From contig NZ_JAJCTH010000013.1 in the NCBI RefSeq assembly GCF_020594515.1, positions 62,001 to 126,000 on the forward strand: 64,000 nucleotides of DNA, read 5' to 3'. Origin of the DNA: Rhodoferax sp. U2-2l. Lineage in GTDB: Bacteria; Pseudomonadota; Gammaproteobacteria; Burkholderiales; Burkholderiaceae_C. Positions 35,676 to 44,350 of this stretch are shown here, piece by piece (position 1 is the first letter of the stretch; the number at the start of each line of letters is the position of its first letter). Under the pieces are notes generated by a model. It saw only the letters and a list, made by a program, of their open reading frames with translations. It was not told the DNA's origin and made no database searches. The position numbers and the translations under genes are program-made.

Positions 35676-36814
35676 ACCTGAGTCGCTGGTGGGTGCCGCA
35701 CGCTGGCACCGCCTTGAACTTGCTACGGCAGTTTTGGCCGCAGTGGCTTGCCATGACGACTGCGCTCATGTGCCACACCCTGGCCACCGCTCAAACCGCT
35801 GTTTTGGCGCCAGCACCTCTGGTGCCGCCCAACGGGGCGATCTGGGACAGTGGCGACGGTTTTGCCTTGGACGTCAAGGCCAAAAAGCTGCAGAAAACCC
35901 GCCAATCCGCCAGTGGCATCGCCTGCACGGTGACACCCGGCCAGCAACGTGTTTGCCTGGTGGTGTTTGACGAAGGCACCCAGGCCGGGTTTGCCACGGT
36001 CAAAGAGGGTGCGCTGCTGCCGGACCCGCAGGCGTTGAGCTTCACGGGCCTAGTTGGTGAGTTGGATGCCGAAGGCGCGGCCACCGATGGCCAGTTTGTG
36101 TACATCATCGGCTCCCATTCCGCCAAACGGGCTGACTGCGCCAGCAACCCCGGCAGCCGGTTTGTGCTGCGCCTGGGGCTGGACCCGGTCACGGGCCGCG
36201 CCGTGCCGAGCAGCCAGGTAGTGAGCGGGCGGCTCTGGGCATTGATGCAAGCGCAACCCGAGTTGCAGCCCTTTGTGGGTGAGCGCAAATGCCTGGGCAC
36301 CAAGCCACCCCCCAAAGCGCCTTTGCTGCAGGGCCAGCAGGGCATCAACATCGAAGGCTTGGCGCTGCAGGGTGGTCGGCTGGTCTTTGGCTTCAGGGGG
36401 CCGGTGATCGACGGTGCGGCATTCACCTTGGCGGTGGATGCCAAGGCGCTGTTTGAGGGCGGTGATGCCAAGCCACAAGTCACCCGGCTGGTCCTGGGCG
36501 CCCATCGGGGCATCCGTGACATGGTGGCGGTGTCCGATGGTGTTCTGATTCTGGCCGGGCCTGACGATGATGGTGATAGCGACGGCGCGGGTTGGGCCAT
36601 TTTTCACTGGGACGGATCGCCCAGTAGCCAGATAAAAAGTCCGAAGCTGCTGGCCCGTCTGGACCTCGGGGGTGTCAAGCAGCGCGCGTGTGACGTTCAG
36701 ATCAAACCCGAGGCTTTGAGCGTGCTGACCGAGACGCCGCGGGGCTATCAATTGCTGGTAATCTCGGATGGCTTATGCGATGGTGGACCGCTGCTTTTCA
36801 AGGTGTCAAAATAG
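35672..36814 (+). CDS. Exported DUF3616 domain protein
   Basis: This 380-residue protein has an N-terminal hydrophobic region with a probable signal cleavage near ATA at residues 37-39. The DUF3616 domain follows: GLVGELDAEGAATDGQFVYIIGSH, then GINIEGLALQGGRLVFGFRGP and LILAGPDDDGDSDGAGW. The repeated GLA/GG-L motifs suggest a beta-propeller, and such proteins are thought periplasmic with unknown role. It is translationally coupled to recD (ATGA), though no functional link is known. Confidence 0.8.
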   Translation: MNLSRWWVPHAGTALNLLRQFWPQWLAMTTALMCHTLATAQTAVLAPAPLVPPNGAIWDSGDGFALDVKAKKLQKTRQSASGIACTVTPGQQRVCLVVFDEGTQAGFATVKEGALLPDPQALSFTGLVGELDAEGAATDGQFVYIIGSHSAKRADCASNPGSRFVLRLGLDPVTGRAVPSSQVVSGRLWALMQAQPELQPFVGERKCLGTKPPPKAPLLQGQQGINIEGLALQGGRLVFGFRGPVIDGAAFTLAVDAKALFEGGDAKPQVTRLVLGAHRGIRDMVAVSDGVLILAGPDDDGDSDGAGWAIFHWDGSPSSQIKSPKLLARLDLGGVKQRACDVQIKPEALSVLTETPRGYQLLVISDGLCDGGPLLFKVSK

Positions 36815-36877
36815 CGTTCGTTGGAACCGGCAGATTGGAATCTTCCAGAAAGCCCTAGCGTTTACATTAGCGCCATC

Positions 36878-38278
36878 ATGAACACACTCCACGAACAGGC
36901 TGAGCGGCTCTGTGCCCAAAGCAGCAGCGAAATCCAAGCAGACCACTTTGATACAGCCGAGGCGCTGTTGGTCAGAGCCCTCGACATGGACCCCGGTATG
37001 GCCGAAGCCCACGCCAACCTGGCCTGGCTGCTGGACCGCCGGGGCAGCGTCAGCGAAGCCGTGCGGCATTACGAGCTGGCCATCGAAGCGCAGCCCGACA
37101 ACGCGCGGATTCATCTGAATTTTGGCGCCAAGCTGGCAGAGCTGAAGTTTTTTCATGCCGCCGAGGCGGCCTATCAAAAAGCGCTGTTGGTGGACCCGAC
37201 GCTGCCTGGCACCTGGCGCAATCTGGGGGTGCTGTTGGCCCAGAATGGCCGCGATGCCGAAGCCGAAGCCCATCTGCGCAAAGCCCTGGCGCTTGACCCC
37301 AAACACGCGGCTGCCCATGTCAATCTGGCGTGCCTGCTGCTGCGCCAGGGACGTTTTGACGAGGGTTGGCATCACCTGGAGTTCAGGCACTGGGTCAACC
37401 CGATCGAAAAGCGCCTGCGTTGCAGCCGCTGGAAAGGTCAGCCGCTGCAAGACCGGGTGGTGCTGGTGATGTGTGAGGCCGGTTTTGGCGACACGATCCA
37501 GTTTTGCCGCTACGTGGCGGTGTTGCGCGCGCTGGGCGCAGCCCAGGTGGATGTGCTGAGCCACCCGGATCTTAAACCCGTGCTGCAAACGCTGGACGGT
37601 GTGGGTGATGTGTTTGGATTTGAGGACGACACCAGCGTCAGCGACTGGGATTACTGGGTGCCGGCGATGAGTGTGCCGCTGTATGCGCTCACCCAGCTTG
37701 ACACCATTCCGGCGGCGATTCCCTATGTGTGGGCGCCCGCGGACCGGCTGGACCCTTGGCGCCAGATGGTTGACCGCTTATCCCCGCGGCCCGCGTTGCG
37801 GGTGGGGCTGGTCTGGCATGGCAACCCGGCGTCGGAGAACGACGCCCAGCGTTCGCTGCCCAGTCTGCAGACGCTGGCGCCCTTGTGGCGTGCGACCGGC
37901 GTGCAGTTTTTCAGCTTGCAAAAGGGCAACGGCGAGCGCGAGGTCAAGCGGTTCAAGGGACAGCAGCCGCTCATCGACTTGGCCCCTGAGCTCCAAAATT
38001 TTGCCGACACCGCCGCGTCCATCATGCAACTTGACCTGGTCATCAGTGTCGACACCGCCGTCGCGCACCTGGCCGCCGCGCTGGGCAAACCCTGCTGGCT
38101 GCTGCTGCCCGCCTACATGACGGACTGGCGCTGGCTGAAGGAGCGCACTGATTCGCCCTGGTACCCGCAAGTGATGCGGCTATGGCGCCAGCCCAAGGGC
38201 AACGACTGGACACCGGTGCTGGCGCAGGTGTGTGAGGCGCTGCAAACGCTGGCTCAACCCGCCAGCCAAAACACCTGA
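36878..38278 (+). CDS. TPR protein with C-terminal glycosyltransferase-like domain
   Basis: This 466-residue protein has about four tetratricopeptide repeats in its first 180 residues (for example AEAHANLAWLLDRRGSVSEA and GTWRNLGVLLAQNGRDAEAE). The rest resembles GT-B-fold glycosyltransferase-like domains of the GT9/GT41 kind: CEAGFGDTIQFCRYV, LRVGLVWHGNP and LDLVISVDTAVAHLAAALG. It may modify or bind a protein or glycan partner through the TPR part, and no substrate can be named. The ATG was chosen over an upstream in-frame start that lacks conserved sequence. Confidence 0.8.
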   Translation: MNTLHEQAERLCAQSSSEIQADHFDTAEALLVRALDMDPGMAEAHANLAWLLDRRGSVSEAVRHYELAIEAQPDNARIHLNFGAKLAELKFFHAAEAAYQKALLVDPTLPGTWRNLGVLLAQNGRDAEAEAHLRKALALDPKHAAAHVNLACLLLRQGRFDEGWHHLEFRHWVNPIEKRLRCSRWKGQPLQDRVVLVMCEAGFGDTIQFCRYVAVLRALGAAQVDVLSHPDLKPVLQTLDGVGDVFGFEDDTSVSDWDYWVPAMSVPLYALTQLDTIPAAIPYVWAPADRLDPWRQMVDRLSPRPALRVGLVWHGNPASENDAQRSLPSLQTLAPLWRATGVQFFSLQKGNGEREVKRFKGQQPLIDLAPELQNFADTAASIMQLDLVISVDTAVAHLAAALGKPCWLLLPAYMTDWRWLKERTDSPWYPQVMRLWRQPKGNDWTPVLAQVCEALQTLAQPASQNT

Positions 38279-38287
38279 TTTTTTATT

Positions 38288-39616
38288 TCAGATCGACAAG
38301 GTCTGCTGGATGTGCTGCACCAGCGCCTGCGCGGTGGCCTCCGACAGGCGGGCAGCGTCATAACCCACATTCAGGATCAGCGCGCCGTTGTACGAACTGG
38401 CGGCGGTGAACAAGGTCTGGTAAGGCATCGGGCACAAGGCGAACGATATCGTCTGTACGGCCGGGTCGTCTGGCACGGGCGCAATGGCGCCCACGTTGCT
38501 GATCATGGTGTTGGGCAGCGAGGCCAGCACTTTTTTGCGGAACAGCTCCAGGGACTGAGGTGGCACTGGCGAGCCATCCAGCCCGTACAGGTGGTACAGC
38601 AGGTGACCTTCGCCACGGGCGATTTGGGTGCGCGTCTGGGTGATGATCTCGCGTGCCAGCGCCCACAGGTCGGTGTCCGGGCTGATCTGGAACGTGCCTG
38701 AGATCAGTGAGGTGAAAAACCCGGTGGGACTGGTGGGGGGCGTGTCCTGCAGATGCGGGCGCAAGTCCACCGGGCAGGACAGGAAAAACGCGGCGGGCTG
38801 CTCAGTTTGTTGCAACTGGTACTGCGCCAGCAACTGCGCGGCGCACAACGCACCATGCACGGTGGTGCCATGGGCGCGCGCCTGGTCCAGCAGGCGCTGG
38901 CTGGCATCGGCACCGAGCTGCAGGCGGATCAGCCGGGGGGTGCGGTGCTCTGCCTCAGTGGCCAGCCAAGGCATCACAGCCAGCGCGCCGTGGCGGCGGT
39001 AGTCGGCGAGCAGGGTGGTGCGCAGCTGTTTGGCGGCGTCGGGCTGCTCGGCCCAGCGGTAGTGCGCGGGCATCAGCTCGGCCATGGAGGGCAAATGCGT
39101 CGCCGTATCACGGGGCTGGGCGGCGCTGTCAACGCGGTCGGTGTCGTCATGGGCCATCAGGCTCAGCAGGCGGCGCAGGATCTCGGTGCCGGAGCGGCCG
39201 TCGGCCACACTGTGGTGAAAGGTCAGCGCCAGCACGCAGGCAGAGGCCGGGCCATTGGGCGCCTCGGTGGCAGCCAGTTCCAGGTACAGGCAGCGCATCA
39301 GCGGCGCGGTGCCCAGGGCGAAGGGGCTGGCGAGCTCCTGCTCGATCGGACCTGGCCAGCCCGCCGCGCTGCTGGCGTGGCACAGCAGCTCAATCGCTGC
39401 GCCGGGTGCGGGCTCGAAGCGCAGGCCGGTGTCTTCGGTCCAGCTGATGCGGGTTTGCAGCAGCGCGTGTTCCTGCTGAACAGTGTCCAGCGCGCGGCGG
39501 ATGCGCTCGGGCAACAAGGTGCCGGTGCGCTCGGCCAGCACCACAAAGTTCATGCACGACACATGGTCAGACAAGAAGAAAAACGCTTCACCGGGGTCAA
39601 GAGGGCGGGAGATCAC
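38288..39616 (-). CDS. Condensation-domain acyltransferase (PapA/WS-DGAT-like)
   Basis: This 442-residue protein of the condensation superfamily has the HHxxxDG motif as FHHSVADGRSG near residue 150. Such enzymes join acyl groups to alcohols or amines in lipids or natural products, and the substrate is unknown. GTG was chosen as start because TCAAGGA lies about 9 nt upstream. The frame can be extended to a TTG, but those codons lie inside a palindromic repeat and code repeat-derived residues (TKKGWKLIS). It is convergent with the TPR gene, 9 nt apart. Confidence 0.75.
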   Translation of the reverse strand: MISRPLDPGEAFFFLSDHVSCMNFVVLAERTGTLLPERIRRALDTVQQEHALLQTRISWTEDTGLRFEPAPGAAIELLCHASSAAGWPGPIEQELASPFALGTAPLMRCLYLELAATEAPNGPASACVLALTFHHSVADGRSGTEILRRLLSLMAHDDTDRVDSAAQPRDTATHLPSMAELMPAHYRWAEQPDAAKQLRTTLLADYRRHGALAVMPWLATEAEHRTPRLIRLQLGADASQRLLDQARAHGTTVHGALCAAQLLAQYQLQQTEQPAAFFLSCPVDLRPHLQDTPPTSPTGFFTSLISGTFQISPDTDLWALAREIITQTRTQIARGEGHLLYHLYGLDGSPVPPQSLELFRKKVLASLPNTMISNVGAIAPVPDDPAVQTISFALCPMPYQTLFTAASSYNGALILNVGYDAARLSEATAQALVQHIQQTLSI

Positions 39617-39637
39617 AGGTGTCGTTCCTTGAAATGA

Positions 39638-39683
39638 AATTAGCTTCCAGCCCTTTTTGGTCAAGGGCTGGAAGCTATGGTTT
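39638..39683. repeat. Palindromic dispersed repeat, copy 5, perfect hairpin
   Basis: TAGCTTCCAGCCCTT and its exact complement AAGGGCTGGAAGCTA stand 7 nt apart, making a 15-bp perfect stem. It lies between the condensation and transglutaminase genes, which are read in the same direction, and it may act as a transcription signal there. Confidence 0.8.
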
Positions 39684-39729
39684 AAGGAGCTTTATCAGGC
39701 GGGTTGGCGCCAGATACAGCGCACGGAGT

Positions 39730-42700
39730 TTAGCCGCGGCGCAAATCCAGCGTGAACGGAAACTCGCGGCTGCCGGGCACGTTGATGGTCGCCGGGGGCA
39801 CGTTCATGACACCCGGTGTGTGACCCATGGCGGTGAAGCGCGACAGGCGGCGGCTCTCCGCCTCATTGGCGTTGACCGGCAGGCTCTGGTAACTCAGGCC
39901 GCCCGGGTGCGCCACGTGGTACTGGCAGCCACCCAACGAGCGTTTCATCCAGGTGTCCACAATGTCAAAGGTCAGCGGGGCGTGCACGCCAATGCTTGGG
40001 TGCAGGCTGCTGGGCGGGTTCCAGGCTTTGTAGCGCACACCGGCCACGTATTCACCTTGTACGCCGGTGGGCTGCAGGCTCATGGCGCGGCCATTGCAGG
40101 TGACGACATAGCGGCTCTCGTTCATGCCGGTGACACGCACCTCGATGCGCTCCAGCGACGAGTCCACATAACGTGCGGTGCCGCCCGGTGCGCCTTCTTC
40201 ACCCATCACATGCCACGGCTCCAGCGCGTTGCGCAGGGTCATCTGGATGCCGGCGGTGCAGATTGAGCCGATCAGCGGGAAGCGGAACTCCACATGCGGG
40301 GCAAACCAGCTGTCGTCAAAGGCGTAACCGGCATCACGCATTTCGGCCATCACGTCATGGAAATCCATCTCGATGAACTTGGGCAGCATGAAGCGGTCGT
40401 GTAACTCGGTGCCCCAGCGGGTGGCGGGGGCGCGGTACGGCGTTTTCCAGAAGCGGGCGATCAGCGCACGCAGCAGCAGCTGCTGCACGCTGCTCATGTG
40501 CGGGTGCGGAGGCATCTCAAATGCGCGCAGTTCCAGCAGGCCCAGGCGGCCGGTGGCCGAGTCGGGCGAATACATCTTGTCAATCGAGATTTCGCTGCGG
40601 TGCGTGTTGCCGGTGGCGTCGATCAGGATGTTGCGCAGCGTGCGGTCAATCAGCCAGGGCGGCATCGACTGGCCGTGGATTTCGCGATTTTTGTAGATCT
40701 GCTCGATGGCAATTTCCAGCTCGTACAACTGGTCGTTGCGCGCTTCGTCCACGCGTGGTGCCTGGCTGGTCGGGCCGACAAACATGCCGCTGAATAAATA
40801 GCTCAGAGACGGGTGGTTGTGCCAGTACAGCAGCAGGCTGGCCAGCAGTTCGGGCTTGCGCAGGAACGGACTGTCAGACGGTGTGGCACCGCCCATCACA
40901 AAGTGGTTGCCACCGCCGGTGCCGGTGTGGCGGCCATCGGTCATGAATTTCTCGGCGCTCAGGCGCGACTCGAACGCGGCGTTGTAGAGGAATTCGGTGT
41001 TGTAAACCAGCTCTTTCCAGTTGTTGGCCGGGTGAATATTCACTTCAATCACGCCCGGGTCAGGGGTGACGCTGAGCAATTTCAGACGCGGGTCGCGCGG
41101 CGGCGGGTAGCCTTCGATGACGATCTGCACACCCAGCTTTTGCGCGGTGGCTTCCACAGCCGCGAGCAGGTCCAGGTAGTACTCCAGGCGCTCCAGTGGG
41201 GGCATGAAGACGTAGATGGCACTGGATTTTTCACCCACCGCTTCGGCTTTCGGGCCGCTGGCACGGCGCGGGTCGCGCACTTCCACACACAGGGCCGTGC
41301 GGGTGATCCAGTGGGCAGATTCCTGGCGCTCTGGCGCGCGGGCAAAGTCAGCCGGTTCGGACGCGTTGACAAAGTCGGCAGGCTCCGCCTGCAAGGCACT
41401 TTGTGCGTTGATGGCCGTGCTGGTATGGCTGGCGAAGGCCGTGGGGTTTTGCATCAACCGGGTGGCTTCTGTCGGCGGCAGGGAACCGGCCAAAAACGGC
41501 AAGTTGGTTGATGCGGTAGCGGTACCTGCTGCGGCAGTCGCAGCAGCGGCGCGACGCGCAGCACCCAGTGCCAAGCCAGCTTTGCCGGGCGCATGGCTAG
41601 GGCCACTGGTGGTGGTGCTGTAGTCAGGAGCCATCTGGCTCGGTGCGTAACGTGCGGCCAGGTCGGCATACACCGGCAAGTCGCCCCGCAAGGTGGACGG
41701 GTCTTGCTCGATCATGTACGGAAAGTCTGCCTCGCTGACCCACGGCAGGGAATCCAGCGGCAGGCGCAGGCCCATGGGCGAGTCACCAGGCATCAGGTAC
41801 ATGCGCTCATCGCGCAAAAACCAGGGGCCAGTGGTCCAGGCAGCGCCATACACCTCGTCATACCCCGCCACTTTGACCGGCAGCACGTAGCCCACCGGTG
41901 TGTCGAGCTTCTGCGTGAAAACGCGGCGCAACCTGGCGCGCTCCATCTCGTCGTCGAGTTTGGAGTTGAACGGGTCCACATTGACCGGAAGGCGGCGTTC
42001 GCGCCACAGGTAATACCAGCTGTCTTCAAACGCGGTTTGCACGTATTTGTCGGTCAGACCCAGTTTGCCCGCCAGCACGTTGATGAAGCGCTGTGCGTCG
42101 TCGCTGGTGTAGTGGCTGGTGACACGCTCATCCGCAAACAAAGCGGGGTTGGCCCAGACCGGCTGGCCGTCGGCACGCCAATAAATGTTGAGTGCCCAAC
42201 GCGGCAACTGTTCGCCCGGGTACCACTTGCCCTGACCGTAGTGCAGAAAGCCGCCTTCGCCGTATTCCTTGCGCAGTTTGTGCACCAATTCGGTGGCAAA
42301 GCCGCGCTTGGTCGGTCCCAGTGCATCGGTGTTCCATTCTGGTGCGTCGCGGTCATTCACCGCCACAAACGTGGGCTCGCCACCCATGGTCAGGCGCACG
42401 TCGCTGGTGATCAGGTCGGCGTCCACCGCCTCGCCCAGGGCCATGATGTCGGCCCATTGTTCCTCGGTGTAGGGTTTGGTGACACGGGGTGATTCGTAAA
42501 TGCGGGTGACCTGCATGTGGTGGGCAAATTCCACCTCCGACTCGTCCACGCCGCCCTCAATTGGTGCAGCGCCCGACGGTTGCGGTGTGCAGGCCAATGG
42601 AATGTGGCCTTCACCGGCCAGCAGGCCGGAGGTGGCATCCAGCCCCACCCAGCCCGCGCCGGGCAGGTACACCTCGCACCAGGCATGCAAGTCGGTGAAG

Positions 42701-43371
42701 TCGACCTCGGTGCCGCTGGGGCCGTCGAGTGACTTCACGTCGGGTTTGAGCTGAATCAAGTAGCCCGAGACAAAGCGCGCCGCCAGCCCGCAGTTGCGCA
42801 GCAGTTGCACCATCAGCCAGGCCGAGTCACGGCAGGAGCCTGATTGGAGGGTCAAGGTTTCCTCGGGCGTTTGCACGCCGGGTTCCATACGAATGGTGTA
42901 GTTGATGGCCTTGTGCACCGACTGGTTCAGGTCCACCAAAAAGATCACGCTGCGGCGCTTGGTTCGGTCAATCTTGTCCAGATACGCCTGCAGCAGCGGC
43001 GTGACCGGGTCGGGTGTCAGGTAGGGCGCCAGTTCCTGCTTCAACTCGGGCTGGTAACTGAAGGGGAATTCTTCCGCCTCGGGCTCCAGAAAGAAGTCAA
43101 ACGGGTTGTACACCGCCATGTCCAGCACCACATCCACCGTGACCTTGAACTCTTTGGTCTTGTCCGGAAACACCAGGCGCGCCTGGTAGTTGGCAAACGG
43201 GTCTTGCTGCCAGTTGATGAAATGGCCTTCTGGTTCCACCTTGAGTGAGTACGAGATGATTTTGCTGCGGCAATGCGGGGCAGGGCGCAGGCGGATCACT
43301 TGGGGGCCGAGCGCGACCAGCCGGTCATACGCATAGTGGGTGACGTGGTTCAGGGCGGCGTGGATGGACAT
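39730..43371 (-). CDS. Transglutaminase-like protein with DUF2126
   Basis: This 1213-residue protein has an N-terminal bacterial transglutaminase-like module. It starts with ALNHVTHYAYDRLVALGPQ. The catalytic Cys is in QSGSCRDSAW near residue 175, with His in DLHAWCEVYLPG and Asp in VGLDATSG. The remainder is DUF2126, with VRLTMGGEPTFVAVND near 325. The role is unproven, possibly a peptide- or ester-processing amidase. It is somewhat longer than usual because of an Ala/Thr-rich linker at about residues 585-680, which includes a short tandem EPADF motif. The upstream neighbour on this strand is the cysN end duplicate. Confidence 0.9.
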   Translation of the reverse strand: MSIHAALNHVTHYAYDRLVALGPQVIRLRPAPHCRSKIISYSLKVEPEGHFINWQQDPFANYQARLVFPDKTKEFKVTVDVVLDMAVYNPFDFFLEPEAEEFPFSYQPELKQELAPYLTPDPVTPLLQAYLDKIDRTKRRSVIFLVDLNQSVHKAINYTIRMEPGVQTPEETLTLQSGSCRDSAWLMVQLLRNCGLAARFVSGYLIQLKPDVKSLDGPSGTEVDFTDLHAWCEVYLPGAGWVGLDATSGLLAGEGHIPLACTPQPSGAAPIEGGVDESEVEFAHHMQVTRIYESPRVTKPYTEEQWADIMALGEAVDADLITSDVRLTMGGEPTFVAVNDRDAPEWNTDALGPTKRGFATELVHKLRKEYGEGGFLHYGQGKWYPGEQLPRWALNIYWRADGQPVWANPALFADERVTSHYTSDDAQRFINVLAGKLGLTDKYVQTAFEDSWYYLWRERRLPVNVDPFNSKLDDEMERARLRRVFTQKLDTPVGYVLPVKVAGYDEVYGAAWTTGPWFLRDERMYLMPGDSPMGLRLPLDSLPWVSEADFPYMIEQDPSTLRGDLPVYADLAARYAPSQMAPDYSTTTSGPSHAPGKAGLALGAARRAAAATAAAGTATASTNLPFLAGSLPPTEATRLMQNPTAFASHTSTAINAQSALQAEPADFVNASEPADFARAPERQESAHWITRTALCVEVRDPRRASGPKAEAVGEKSSAIYVFMPPLERLEYYLDLLAAVEATAQKLGVQIVIEGYPPPRDPRLKLLSVTPDPGVIEVNIHPANNWKELVYNTEFLYNAAFESRLSAEKFMTDGRHTGTGGGNHFVMGGATPSDSPFLRKPELLASLLLYWHNHPSLSYLFSGMFVGPTSQAPRVDEARNDQLYELEIAIEQIYKNREIHGQSMPPWLIDRTLRNILIDATGNTHRSEISIDKMYSPDSATGRLGLLELRAFEMPPHPHMSSVQQLLLRALIARFWKTPYRAPATRWGTELHDRFMLPKFIEMDFHDVMAEMRDAGYAFDDSWFAPHVEFRFPLIGSICTAGIQMTLRNALEPWHVMGEEGAPGGTARYVDSSLERIEVRVTGMNESRYVVTCNGRAMSLQPTGVQGEYVAGVRYKAWNPPSSLHPSIGVHAPLTFDIVDTWMKRSLGGCQYHVAHPGGLSYQSLPVNANEAESRRLSRFTAMGHTPGVMNVPPATINVPGSREFPFTLDLRRG

Positions 43372-43506
43372 GCGTGGGTCTCAAATAAAGCGGTGACAGA
43401 CAGCGACTGACTAGCAATGTTGGTGCCAGTCGGGGTGTCGCCCCCCGCCAGGAGTGTCCCACGGCAACCCCTTTGTCTAGCTTACCGGGGTGTGAATTCG
43501 TGGCAA

Positions 43507-43626
43507 TCAGTTCAGCAGCACGGCACCCGCTGTGCGGTGGCTGGCGGTATCAACCAGCACCAGCGAACCCAGCACACGTGACTGGGCAAATGGCAGTGCA
43601 GCAATCGGCTCATGTAGCAGCTCGAT
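43507..43626 (-). pseudogene. cysN: Second copy of the cysN 3' end
   Basis: Forty codons read IELLHEPIAALPFAQSRVLG and then SLVLVDTASHRTAGAVLLN, ending in a stop. They match the last codons of cysN (IELLLQEPIAALPFAQSRVL...TATHRTAGAVLVNG) with many silent differences and one missing codon. The match ends abruptly at 43626. With the real cysN end it brackets the toxin-antitoxin pair as diverged direct repeats. Confidence 0.88.
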
Positions 43627-43657
43627 AACTGACAATCTTGCAGAGCTCGTATTTTTG

Positions 43658-43673
43658 GTATCCGACTGGATAC
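43658..43673. promoter_or_regulatory. Operator-like dyad over the toxin-antitoxin promoter
   Basis: GTATCC and GGATAC are perfect inverted repeats around GACT. They overlap a -10-like TACAAT at 43671-43676, only 7 nt before the toxin ATG. This fits autorepression by the antitoxin and a leaderless or near-leaderless mRNA. Confidence 0.55.
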
Positions 43674-43683
43674 AATTAAGCGT

Positions 43684-43983
43684 ATGAGCACCTTTCACCG
43701 CTCAGATGAGTTTGACGCGTGGCTCGCGGCATTAAAGGACAAGATAGGTCGTGCTCGCATCGCTCTTCGCATTCGATCTGCCGAACACGGCAACTTCGGA
43801 GATTGCGAACCCGTCGGCGAGGGGGTTTCTGAAATGCGCATTCATTTCGGGCCTGGCTATCGCGTCTATTTCACTCGTCGGGGTGAGGTGTTCTATCTGC
43901 TTCTGTTGGGAGGTGACAAATCCACACAGAAGCGCGACATCAAACGAGCCATTGAGATGGCGCGGGCTTTGGACAAGGAGTAA
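43684..43983 (+). CDS. RelE/ParE-family toxin (HI1419-like addiction killer)
   Basis: This 99-residue toxin has the HI1419-type pattern ARIALRIRSAEHGNFGDCEP, then EMRIHFGPGYRVYFTRRG and LLLGGDKSTQKRDIKRAIEMA. Members are small RelE-fold toxins with a helix-turn-helix antitoxin encoded downstream, as here. The target is not known for this subtype. It is followed after 3 nt by the antitoxin gene. The pair has no function related to the cys operon on either side. Confidence 0.9.
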   Translation: MSTFHRSDEFDAWLAALKDKIGRARIALRIRSAEHGNFGDCEPVGEGVSEMRIHFGPGYRVYFTRRGEVFYLLLLGGDKSTQKRDIKRAIEMARALDKE

Positions 43984-43986
43984 ACC

Positions 43987-44274
43987 ATGGCCGAATTTTC
44001 CCCATTCGACGCTGCTGATTATCTCGACGACGAAGAAACTATCTCGGCCTACATTACGGCTGCGCTCGAAGATGCCAACCCGGACGTATTTCTAGCCGCC
44101 GTGCGAGATGTGGCCCGCGCCCGTGGCATGGCACAACTCGCCAAAGATGCTGGTCTTGGGCGTGAAAGCCTCTACAAAGCGCTAACGCCAGGCGCCAAGC
44201 CTCGCTACGACACGATGCTCAAACTTCTTCGCGCTCTCGGTGTGAAGCTCTCCGCATCGCCCATACATTCATGA
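43987..44274 (+). CDS. HI1420-like antitoxin with helix-turn-helix
   Basis: This 95-residue protein starts with the family block FSPFDAADYLDDEETISAYI. It ends in a helix-turn-helix (MAQLAKDAGLGRESLYKALTPGAKPRYDTMLKLLRALGVKL). It would bind the toxin encoded just upstream and repress the pair through the dyad over its promoter. The 76 nt behind it, before the cysN stop, hold no gene. Confidence 0.9.
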   Translation: MAEFSPFDAADYLDDEETISAYITAALEDANPDVFLAAVRDVARARGMAQLAKDAGLGRESLYKALTPGAKPRYDTMLKLLRALGVKLSASPIHS

Positions 44275-44350
44275 GGTGCTTGCCAGTCCATCACGCGATG
44301 CGCAAGCATCACTCCACCGAGCCCGGGTGAAGCGGCGCAGGCCGGTGAAT

